From contig NC_135064.1 in assembly GCF_051401765.1 (NCBI RefSeq), forward strand, positions 25,828,001 to 25,892,000: a stretch of DNA of 64,000 bases, read 5' to 3'. Shown piece by piece: positions 1-12,400 of this stretch (within the stretch, counting starts at the first letter, position 1; the number at the start of each line of letters is the position of its first letter). The translations under genes were made by a program, and so were the position numbers. Source of the DNA: Calliopsis andreniformis (taxonomy: Eukaryota; Arthropoda; Insecta; Hymenoptera; Andrenidae). The notes under the pieces were generated by a model. That model did not search any database and was not told the DNA's origin. It saw only the letters and a program-made list of their open reading frames with translations.

Positions 1-462
1 CAATAAATTAAATTTCCTTTTTATTACAGAAAGATATTTCTCGCTTTTTGCTTTCAAACTCGAATACATAAAAAGTTTTTTCAATTTAAAACATTCAATT
101 CATTTTCATTCACCATGTACATGCATTATACGTCTGCATTATAAGTCTTCCCCAAAAATAATCTAGATTTATTATGCCTCAGAACGAACCTAGTTACAAA
201 CTTTTTAATGTAACTCTGTAAAGAAACTTTCTGGAGTAGAAATCAGATTTTTATAATGTGTAGAACTAGCTAGTTTCAAACCACACAAAATAAAGCCACA
301 AAGAAATTTAAACATTCCCATAAAGTAATAATAAAATCCTTACTTAATGGCAACTGCTCACGCGGGCAATTCTTATTGAGGTTTACGACAGTCCGCTCTT
401 ACGCGAGCAGAGAACCGCGCAGTTCTTAGCGATTTGAAAAACTGTGTGATTGACTGTATCAG
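1..462. other. Intron of the TOGARAM1-like gene at the left edge
   Basis: Sequence before the first supported exon. The exon at 463 opens after a CAG acceptor, and its frame has stop codons just upstream, so it does not extend left. Bases 350-460 are less AT-rich than their surroundings, but I found no start codon with an open frame joining the exon. No other feature seen. Confidence 0.5.
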
Positions 463-3400
463 GTTGTGGTAGCTGGAGTTAGCGAGGAAGCTCTGAAAAA
501 AAGGCTTCCACAGCTGGCTTGGGGATTAGCTAGACAAGGTGGTCCCAGCGCTGCTCAATTGGCCAGGATTACGATGCTAAGACTCAGACCTGCGCTATTG
601 TTGGAGCAGCTCCTGCAGCCGCAATGTCTGAACGCTAGGAACGCGAAGGTGATATATTTTTTAGCTTAGAATATTGATATACATAGTGTTCTATGATTTT
701 GAATCATTCTGATTATGCAGAGAGGCTTATGAAAGTATTGAAAGTTTCTGAATTTTTGTAATTTGGTTAAAAGAAGTCGTATAATAATATTCTCAAAGTC
801 ATTTTTCTACTTTCATGACCCTAAGTTGAATTTCCACCAAGATATTTGTACACTAAGCAGCAGATGGAAAAGTGAAGATAGTTCTTCTCTAAAAGATTGT
901 ATATCATTATACAAATTATACGTGAATCATTATACATGTACAAGATGATCTCTAATATTTTTCTGTTTTTTATTCAATTCTAGACGAGAGAAAACACCTT
1001 GCAACTGTTGATTTTCTCGTTGGTAACGTTCCCAAGCACGGAATTCAAAGTGGACACCGTGGCCAATAAAGTGGCTAAAATGGTCAGAGACCGACGTCGT
1101 AGGGTACGTCAGGCTGCGCTTGATACTTTGGCTGTTTTAGCGCAGATCTATGAATCTGAGGTACTTCGTTCTCTCTAATATAGTTTGTCAGGTTCAAGCA
1201 AAATAAATGGTAAGATTCAGAGTATGAACTGGATTCTTCAATATAAAATTTCATATTACTTGTAGGAAGTGTTAGCTGCTGGGAAACGGGCATCAGAAGG
1301 CCACCACGATGGAGAAGCAATGATGTCAGCCATTAGAGCTCGTCTAGCTCGAAAATCTTTACCCTTAGTTTCAGCTGATGGTCTCGTCATGTATGGCTTA
1401 CAAATTTCACCTGCTGTGCAGATAGCCACAGGTAATAGTGCAAAGTGCTTCCAGGAAGTCATTGAATATTGTTCAGTTTATCATTCAAAAGCCATTATAT
1501 TAGCTTCTATTGAAAATTTGATTAAAATCGCTTAGGTCCCGACGTGGACTGGATCGTAGCAGGAAGTGGCTCGGTTTCACCTGGTATTGGTCGTACCAAG
1601 GGACAAATTATAGCTGCTAGATCGGAGAAGGAGAAAACTGCAAGGTAATATCCTCAATTTTGTAATTGCATAAGCAGTATTAACCCTTTGCATATTGGAG
1701 TCTCTAAGGGGACACTATGGAGGCAGAATCGTAAATCTTTAAAGGCAAAGGGTTAACAATTACTTGTCTACTACTCTACTGACTTCTCGAATACAATTTT
1801 TTCAGAACCGCAAGTGGACGCAATTGTGAAAGTCCCTGGATCGAAAGGCCAAACTTCGTGGCGCTTGGGGTGGGAATGCGTCCTAAGGCCAATCAACCCA
1901 TTGTCTGGCAAATAGTTCCATCCCAAAACCAAGTACGAGTTTCCAAATCATTAGATTTCGTGGAGAAAATAATTAAATTTTTTATCTGCTTCAAGTTTCA
2001 AAGGAAATTCCACCTGGGAATAAATTCCTACGATAATCTTTATAAATACTTTGTAACTACTATTACATGATTCATAAGAAATATATGTAGTTCTAGTAGT
2101 TGGCGAAATACTTTGCATACCGATGAAGCAGAGAAGTACATAATTGCTACTGACATGGCAAGAAATTCGTTATCCAATGTAAATCGATAATAATAATATG
2201 CACCAATTTGTGCTTGTGCTGAATTCAAGTGATTATCGATAAGTTTCTTGAAATCGTTAAAAAAGTGCAGGCTAGAGGGACCAAAGCAAGCTTACCTAGC
2301 TCAGGTTGACGTTTTCTCGCGTGTCGCGAGGTCAGCGCTGCTTTGCAAAGAGTAATCGCATAATATCAGAGCGGATTTAAGCAGCAAATCAGTATTGTAC
2401 TCTACACCTCTGGTTCTACGATTTGAATAAGCAGTTGCATGGCGTATAACTAGCAATATTTTAGAGTTTATTGCCTGGCGGTTCATAATATCCATGCAAA
2501 TAGCTTGTAAGCAAATAACGAAGAAACAAAGTGTTTTTTCAAATTGTAAATTACATTTTAAATACGATTGTTTATATCGCTTTAATTCAACGATTGATCG
2601 TTTCATGATATTCGTCGATGAATTCAAGGCGATATGCCGAAGACATTCGTTTTATTTTTTTGAGTTTTTTCTGGGCTCGCTTCATCGGTTAAACGGTATG
2701 AGAAAATTCTATCGAAGTGACGAATTATTTTTATTTCATTGGATAAACGTCTCCGCGTCAATGATCGTTTTTCTGTCAAGTGATATTCAGTTGAAATTAT
2801 GTCTCGCTTAAATTTATCGGATTTGTTAGAAATACTTAAGGTTAGCATACACTGTTGTGATAGTAACTGTTGCAAATTTTAATGTGTCTGTATACATGCA
2901 ATGTAAATGTAGTGTGCGTCTGTTTCAGGATATTCAGCGTGAGGATGAGTTGGATCTGCCAGCGAGTAGAGACTTGGATAATGATATGTGCAATGGTAAC
3001 TGAGATTTTTTTTAAATAGTAATAAATAGTAATATGCAAATAATTAATAGTAATATGCAAATTTCTATTTTTATAAATATAAGTAAAGTAGGTTTTCGCA
3101 TATTGAAATGTTTTATAAAAATAAATGCATGAAGATCGATTAGTCCAGTCTACTAATAAGTTAGTAATAGAGGATATAAATCATCTTTTTTATATTTCAG
3201 GTGAAAGTTCTGTTTCTGTTCCCAATTTAAAATCAAGAAATCAGAGAATCGTATCGTCCACAAGGGAATCAGCGAGCTATCGTAATATCGCTGAAGACAG
3301 TCTTGAACGGAGGGTAAATTTCACGAAATTTATTTTCTTTTTTCTTGAAGTAAACCTTCGTTGCAGCAAACTATACTATTTTGTCAAACATTATCAGGAA

Positions 3401-6400
3401 ATTAATAATAAAACGGAATCCAGAATCCCGGTGTTGTACGCTCGAGATCGAGGGCTAAAATCTAGTGGGCAAGATTCTTCCTCTAGTTTGGAATTAGTGA
3501 ACCCTAGAAGAAGATTGTGGGATACACTAGAGAACAGCAGCCACATGAATTCTCAAGAAGAAAATGTTCGGTGAGCTGAAACTTCACTCTTTCTAACTTT
3601 TCAATAAACGCAGAAGCAATTCAAATGACTAATATGGTTTAATATTTACAGAAGTTGCGGAACTATGTATCGGAGGAAGAAGAATCAACAAGAAAACGGT
3701 ACCAGTATGCATTATGATACGTACAGGTCCATAAAAAGTTTAAACAATGCAAATACAGATAGCAATGTAAGTTTTTACATATACGATTCATATCACACAG
3801 CTTAGATTGCAATAAAAATTATGATTAATGTTACAGAATATTTCAGAGAGCTCAAGTCAGGAATTCTCAGACGCTAATTCTAGAGTTTATCAAAAATTCC
3901 TAGAAAAAGATAGATTCTATAGGAAATCGGATACTAGGTCAAGATTTCGCTCGAATTCCATCGAAACTCATCAGCCAACATTGTCAAGGACTACTCAGCA
4001 ACAAACGTTTATTATGCAAGACATGTACGTTTAATTTATAGTTGCAAATGTTTATGATGTTCATAAGAGAATTTGACATTATCAATTGTACTTCAGTATT
4101 TATAGTATCGAGGTATTTATTCAAAAATTTCATTTTACTTAGGTACAACGCGATCCCATATCGGGAAGGCAGGTTCGTCGATGAAAATTCTTTTCGACCT
4201 CTGCAAACAGCTCCTGCATCAGTAGCGCACGCTTATAGTAAAATGGATCACCGAAGCGAGGAGAATAATGAGAAAACTGTCATGTCGCGTGTGAGTATTA
4301 ATTGAATTGGTACTTTTAAGAAGGGAATAAGTTCAAAAACACGATTTGAAGAAGAGTCTTCTTCAGAAGAAAATGGAGAACACTCTGAAGAAGGAAATAA
4401 TTCTCGAATTTCTTTCTTTCTTCAAACTGATGTAAAATTCACAGCAAGATTTAGGCTCCTTGGGGGCTGCTTTTACATTTTTTTTCTGCTACTGATAACA
4501 TTTTATTAGCAACAGAGTTTCAATGAATGTACTGCATCGCAGGCAAGGTTCTATCGCAGGACGAAGGACGCAGCCGCGCAAAAAGTTAACGACGTCGAGT
4601 TAATTTCATCGGACGCTCAAACAAACGAACATTTGCCTGCAATACGCACCGACACTCCTTACAGAAGAAGGTTACGATCATTGTCCCCATCGCAGTTATA
4701 CCATCGTCAGTCATTTGTCAGAACTGCTCCTAGCGAAGTGCATGCTGTGTCTATGTATGATATGTAAGTACACCCTCTGTTCTTTTACATATCTTTATTT
4801 TCTTTAATGCACAGGAATTTCTAACATAACACATTTGAGACCAATGGCCTACCCTCTGCGCGTTGGGTCAGAGGATGGCTCTCGTTATTAGCTAAGAGCA
4901 CAATATTTGAATCATTTTTATATTTGAAAAGACAGTCTTAGCGAACACAGTGATTAACGACACAGTGGTCTCGAATGTGTTAAAGTTTAAAGGTATGATA
5001 CTTGCATTAGATAATATGGTAAGTGAAAAATCTGTAGTGAAATTTAACAGTAGGTAGCGACAAGGACTTTGCAAGTCTTTACAGACACTTGCACGTATTT
5101 GCTAGTATTTGCACGTAGTCACAGGTAATTGTAGACACTGGTAATCACAGATATTGGCAAGTAATAACAGATACCCGTAGGTAATGCCAGATATTAGAAA
5201 GTGCTAATACTACATGATATTTCTGTAGTTAAGTAAGGCGAAACGACCTATGTTACATTTTCAAAAAATTCGAGTTAAGTCCTTAATTGAGATCTAGAAT
5301 ATAGAATGTACATCTTCAGGATGAAGAAAGAGTATTAAAAGAATTTTTTCGCTTAGAAATAAGGGTTTAAGACCACACTCAGATATAAAATACCTTTTAA
5401 AATATTGCTAAACAGGTAAACCATAAACAAAGTCTATGAAACATAAACAAGGAAAATAGAAAACTATTTAATACGGACATAACGAATAATATAATAAATA
5501 GACAATACGGGCGCCTTCTTATCTCGACGTGAGGTAATATATTTTTATAGGGGTCTTATCGTCGCAGTAGTTCAGTAGCTTTTTAGATACCCAAATGAAC
5601 TGTTATATTAGTTTTCTAGAAAATTGTTTGTTCGTTTTTATACACACGTGCAGCAAATTATTCAATGTTTTAGTATAGTGTTTTACAAGTTTCACCATTT
5701 CTCAAACTGCAGTTCCGAGAAGGTGACAAATATGGAGAGTCTGTGTTATATTATTACACATAGGGACATAAAGAAAATTTCTTATCGTCGGTGCTAAGAA
5801 CGTGACAAGTGACTTTGCAAGAATAATTTTACACAATTATTGTGACACGGGCGTTGCATCGATAGCGTTCAGATCATTATACGCTGCATTTACTTGATCG
5901 ATTTCTTGAAATGACATTCAGTGAAGCGTGACTCACAAACTCGTCCTTTGAATCGTCCTTAAAATGGAGTAACTTTAATCAGTAAAATATATATTCGAAG
6001 CTGTACAGAAAACTAGTTTTCATTAGTCAAAGGGTACTCGATAGTAGTCGAAAGTGGAATAGTTTAAAAAACAACTACGAAATGAAAAATGATCAGCGAT
6101 ATTGTGAACACGTTCTCGATCTCCTTTCTGTTCCCTTGATTTACGAACGTCGCGTGAGGAAGAGAAGAAAACTTGGAGCATATTTTCTGCAGCTCTAAAT
6201 AAGGACTGCAGTGAATGTTAACCACGTAATAACTTAAACTAATTATTGAAATCACTAGGAAAAAGTCTCTCGGACATTGTACTCCACTTTAGAATTTGCA
6301 TACCTTGCGTTCTCCTAGTTATATTATTTAAATGCGCCCAGACAATAAAAAAGCCGTATAGTCTTTAAGGAAAAATTAATGAACAAGAATTAGAATTTTA

Positions 6401-9400
6401 ATTGAAAGAGGAAAATTAAAACCTTCACAGACCATCAAAAGTATCCTAATTCAATACGTTAAACTCTTTCACCCTCAAAATTTAAAACTTAAAAATCCCT
6501 TTTATTTGAATTAAAAGAATATCTCATTAAATATAAAAAGTTATCGCAAAGAGGAAACCGATTTATTTGAAGCTTGTTCTCCCTTGAACGAAGCAATAAA
6601 ATAAATTTGACGTTTATTATTTCTTGTTTCGATCAAAAGTAGAGAGTAGTCAGGTATAGCAAGGATATGAGACAGAAAAATAGCCACAGTCAATAGCACC
6701 TGTTCATTTTCGCCTGGAGCGTGTTACGCTTGTTTCCAACCCCTGTCGCTTAAGAAGAGGGGTGGTCAAGCATTGGAGGGCGAGACGCGGTCAGTGTATA
6801 GCCATTCGATATGGTATCGCGTGGTTACAGGTGAAATGGTAGAAGGGAAAAGAGAGAAAGAGGTGTAGGAGGGAGGGGGTGGAATTACCTGGAAGGGGCA
6901 GCGGTCAGCGTCGGGACGCTCGACGTCTACGTGGTGCACAGTCGTGCGTACGTCATTTGTCGCGTCGTTAGAATTAGTCACCCCCTTGTCCTTCATATTG
7001 GTCCTCCCTTAAAATGGAAAATGTGTCCAAGTGGGAAAATCGTCAAAATAGATGATTAATTCAGAGAATTATCTCTTGTTGACTAGTTCTGGTTTATGAT
7101 CGAGAGTGCGCCTATCGATGACAGTGTTCGATACTCAACAGTGAACTGGTGATAGACAATTTTAACAAATTCTTCGTAAATCAATTTCTGAGTAATTTAG
7201 TATCACTTTCAGTGCTCTTTATTTTAATATTCAGTGGTTAATTAGTTTGTAAGGGTGGCTTGTGAATGATCAAGATCGTTCTTCACCCTTATCTTGCGCG
7301 TTCGGAATTGAAGGAAGAGTAGAATCAACGTGGAACTTCTGATACCATAAATTATGTCTTTTTTGTAATTACTTAAGTCACTGTAAGAAAAGTTATTCAA
7401 ACTATTATGAGTTCTGTAAATCGTCACAAATTATTTCTTCTTGATAATGTCACTAATCTGATTGATAACAGATAATGGAGCCTAAATGGCAATAAGTTTC
7501 AGTGCACAATAAGGGAAAGATTCACCTTGCCAAGAGACATCGCGAACTTTTACATTTTTAATATTTAAAGAGCCCCGATTATTGATGTATCGGAAAAGCA
7601 ACATCTTTTCCTCGAAGGAAAGTTTCATTGCAAGGAAGTGATACGATTGGAATAAAATTATTATGAATAATTCTTGTGAAAGATTCTTGTGGAAGTAGTT
7701 TTCAAGTTAGTTCCTGTTGTCGAAAACGAAAACACAGAAAGCAAACTCGTTGCAAAGTTTGGAAACGTTGATTCTTAGGATTATAGTTGTATACTCAGAT
7801 ATAGTTAGTTTCCTAACAGGTTGTTAATCGATCATTCCTTAACCTCGGCAAGATAAACGCGAAATACATTACTAGCACCAAAGTTCCAAGTGGAAATTTA
7901 ATTTACATACGTCTAGACACGTGAAACTTAGTGTCACTAAGTCTGTTCTATAAATATAAACATCATTTTTATTTTTTTTTTTAAGAAAAACTACTTTTGT
8001 CTATTTTTGAGTAAATGGATTGCATTATATTCTTTTTTGAATTATTTTTCTGTAATGTATTCCAGTAAAAATTGCCTCAGGACACCTTGATCTCCTTTTT
8101 GCATTGCGTTTTCGTCGCAGATATGCCACTGCATAATTCATGAACAATACTATTTACATAACAGACCAGAAATCATTTTTTAATCCATAATGGTTTGATA
8201 GAATATTTAACTGCAAAGGTGTTGCTTGAAAAAGGAAAAATACTGTTTTCCCATTTTCAAAGGGGAGGAAATGAAAACGAAGTAGTAAAATAGTTTAGTG
8301 ATACAACTATAATTTCTAGAATCGAATTTTCCTATCTTTATTTAGAAAACTGTCTCTCAAAGAACCACGAAAGCTACTCAGCCTAAGTAATATTAATAAG
8401 ACACAAAATGACTCGAATAATACAGTATACCTAGTTCCTCTGAATCGCAATAAAAGTGCATAGTGAAGAATGAATGAACCGAATATCGCGGAAATAACCT
8501 TTGTGAACTGTGCAAATGGTACCACCAGCTCGAAACCAAGGACTTCTGATCGCGATCGATGAGGGAGTATCAGTGAAGATGATCTTCAAGTACTGTGCCT
8601 GGCCAGACGAGGCCAAGGAAGGAGACAAGGCGACTGTCTTGAAAGATGGGGAGCCAAATTCGACGGAAAAGGATCAAAATTTCAACGAAAAGCCTAGCAG
8701 CTCAAGAAGAAAGGAATATAAGATTGCTGACACGGTTCTTCGTTACTGTCCTTGCGCGTTTCGATGCAGAAGACCAGTGGATATCAGTGGAGACGACGAA
8801 GATTCTTTTTCTACTATCGACACCACTGCTAATACCACTCCTGTGATCCCTTTGACATTGAACTCTGCCAGTGACGTAATGTACGGCTTAGAATTTGTGA
8901 GAAATTTCATATAATTTGAGATTCGTGTTGTAAAATATTAATATTATGGAAATCTATGTAGGAATTTTCATGCCAATTGTCATGAATTGTCAATTGATCA
9001 TTATTCACTACTTCTGTCATAAAAAAATATTCGCTGCTAATGTTGATGAAGTTTGGAATCTAAGGAGATTATAATGTTTATATTTTATAAAGGATGTTCC
9101 ACAACAGATATCAGAAACTTTTAAACTGCGATTCTACATGTTAAAATAGGGCGAAAATAAAAAATGACAAAATTGCATTTAGGGCTTTATCTTAGAGGTC
9201 TTCAGAAAACCTCTGAAATTTCGCAAGAAATGTGTCTGACTTGGGAGTCATTCTACTGGTACAGCGAAATCAGTAGAGTAAGACTCAAGTCAGACACAAG
9301 TCAGACTCAAGTAATCCACCTAATTTCGCCTTAGTTTAGTATGTAAAAATGTCCCTTAAAATTTCTAACCTGTATAACTAAAAGATGAATCCAATGAACT

Positions 9401-12400
9401 ATAGTTAGCTTAATTCATCCATATAAATTGTACCTGCCGACGCTACAGTAAGTCAACAATAAAAAATTATAAATTTTATCCATTCTCTCGTTTCAGAGAT
9501 AAAGCAGTCAGTGAAGAAGAATACAATGAAAAGAACAAGCACCACTTCCTACCAGAAGAAAGTTATCGGGTGCAGGCTTTAAGTGCTTCTGAAACGCGAT
9601 TCGAAGAAATATCAGGTAAATTAAAAGCTCTTTATTTTTGAAGATACGAACTTTTTTAAAATCTGAATGGACAATCTTCAGATCTTTCGTCTCTCGGAAT
9701 TACGATCGTTAAAGCAATATAAAGCGAGCCGCAAGAGCGGCTGAAGCGATCGAAAGTACACGAACTGGAACGCGAGGTTCTTCACCTCGAACGTGTAAAG
9801 CTTGAAGCAACACGGGGTTGCAATCAATATTTTGCGCGAAACGTTTAAGCTACATTCAAACAAACCTTTCTGAAAATTATTCGATCGCGATCTGAATCAC
9901 ATTATTTTCTTAAAAATTCTGCTTTAATATAACTAATCCTACCTAGATTTATCTTAAATCTGCAATGCAAGAAATGAAAGAAAAAGATCACTTCTTACAA
10001 AAATTTGTTATCTTTTTATCAGTTTTTTATTCTAAGATTTTTTCAATTTTCTCTTGTCAAAATTTTATTCTGTTTAAAAAAACACTATTAAAAATGTCGA
10101 AAAGCCTTTCCATTATTATCTTCATGTATTTGTACTATTTGAATTTCGTGATCGTTATTTGCAAGAGTCTTGACATTTGAAAGATTTCCTTTAATATTTC
10201 CTGAAACCTTTACCTTCAAGATTCCGTCTTTAAATTGTTTAAATCCTTTTCGTCAAGGCTACAGCTTTAAATAGTTGAATTCTTTACCCTCAAGACTACA
10301 CCTTTAATTTTCTTTTTATCGATCATCTTCTCACGATTCGATGCCCTTTGTAGTAGACGAACGCGAACTTTCGTCGTCGGATGTTTTAGAGACCAATTGT
10401 CGGCACGATAATGAACAAGATGTTCGTGACACGCAAGATGATAGCGATAGCAGATCGTCTAGCCCTGATAGGCCAAACGAGGACGCGGCATTTGACATCA
10501 TCACAGGTCAACCGAGTCCTCGTGACACCGTCGATTTTGTTGTGAGTACTCATGAATCTTAAAAATTCGAAGCTAAGCTTGAGTAGACCACCAAGCTTAT
10601 TTCGACTCAATATAATACTAGGTATCACAAATTCGAGGAACATGGGCAAGTTTTTGTAGAATGTCAAGCATTAAAATTCATAAACTTTTCAATATTTCAA
10701 TTTTGAAAAATTATACATGTATAGTCTCATAAAAAATGTATGAAATTATAATAGCTAATGTCACTCCATGCTGCCAATGTACCCTCAATTTACAGTACTT
10801 GAGAATTTCTGATGTAAATCGTACACTTTGAAACTTTACCCCTATTTGCCCCTAAGAGGGTATCGACTTCCATCTTATCATCCACTTTGCATCAAACGTA
10901 TCCTCACCAAGGTAAACTGTAAATCGATATTCCTTTCAGTATGCTGTACTAAGTATCTCAATAAGATAAATTTAATTATCATATTCAAAAGAAAATAATA
11001 AATAGAAAATCCATTTTTCCAGATTTCACTTGACCACAGAATCGAAGCAGCAGCCGAACCAACGATCACATCCCTCGAAGACGATGCCTCGAAGGATTGG
11101 AGTAGCGAGGAAGAGCCAAGATCGAGGAATCAGAGTCGTATCTCTTCTAGAAACTCAGCACATTTAGAGTTCCACGAGGAAACTGCAAATGAGAGCGAGC
11201 TGAGTGCTTCCGATGACACTGGGAAAATAGAAGAAAGGCTAAGCGCAAGAAGAAGATCCATCGTGTCTGCTTCACTGAACGAAAGCTTGTATACATCTAC
11301 AGATATGCACTCAAATTCGCCGGAAGTGCAGGCCTCGCCATCGAGAAGATCATGCAGCCCTAAGAAATTGAGTCGACCGCCCAGTCAATGTTCTATCGAG
11401 TCGGAAGCATTGAAGTCTCCGAGACGTGATTCTCGTGGCAGCTCTCATAAACTGGTTAGCCTTTCAAAATAGTGTAAACCATTGTGTTACAGTTCCATGT
11501 ACAATATTTTCAGTATTGTATGATTTTAATTTCATATTAATTAAAGTTTTGCTTTCCTTTCAGAGCTTTGAGCTGGAGAACAAGGAATCCACGGATTCGA
11601 GTGAAGAGAGAGTGATTTCTTCTGTAGCACAAGCTGACGATGACTCCACTGAGTCAGGCGAACCGAGTGAGTCTCGCAGAGGATCAAAAACTGAGGAATC
11701 ACCCGCGATCATTATTGCCTCCAGGCCTCATTCCTCTGAGGCTCCAAATTTTGTTGAGAACGAAGTGGAAACTGTGACTGGGATAACTGAGAATGATGAT
11801 GATAGTCATAGAGTTAGTATCTATTAAGAAAAGAAGACTTTGTACTGTATTTAGTAGCTTACTTATATTATTGAAATACTTCAGTTTGTCAGTGAGCCCA
11901 ATGGTAGCAATATTGTGGAGGATGGACAACTCAGGGACAGCTCCAGTGAAACCAACACGGAACCAGGAATCTTAAAAATCGAAGTAATATACTGCAGTTA
12001 AAAATGAAACATACTAAAATATTTATTTCGCTACGTATAGTTGAAAATAGTGAATTATTTTTTCCTGCTTAGCCTGAACCATTAGAGCCAGTCAATTTAC
12101 CCAAAAAAGTGACGTCGAAAGTTCCTCGTATCACCAGAAGACTTCGTGGCAATGCAACCAAAAATCCAGGAAAACCAGAAAAGACAAAGCCGATAGTGCA
12201 ACAATGTTTCTCTCAGCTTGAGAGTAAAGAGTGGTAAGCCAGCAAAATTAATCATTTCTCGCCTCTGTAGACTCTACAATAATGCTGTGTAATCTAGTAT
12301 CGCCAGATGAAATCAGCTGAAATTAACTTTCAATCATCTTTTCAGGGAAGTTGTCATGAAAGGTTTAAAGACGCTGTCCCAGATTGCAAAGCAGGATCCT

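Larger units (their letters stand above)
4764..9496. other. 4.7-kb TOGARAM1 intron with candidate internal promoter, ORF and foldback element
   Basis: Largest intron of the gene, between donor AT|GTAAGT at 4764 and an acceptor ending at 9496. It holds a locally GC- and CpG-richer stretch at about 6700-7000, a coding-like ORF at 8516-8914 and a foldback element at about 9103-9372, each listed separately. Around 5060-5210 there are loosely repeated short units built on 'cagat' and 'gtaat', too degenerate to call a satellite. Nothing else recognisable. Confidence 0.6.
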
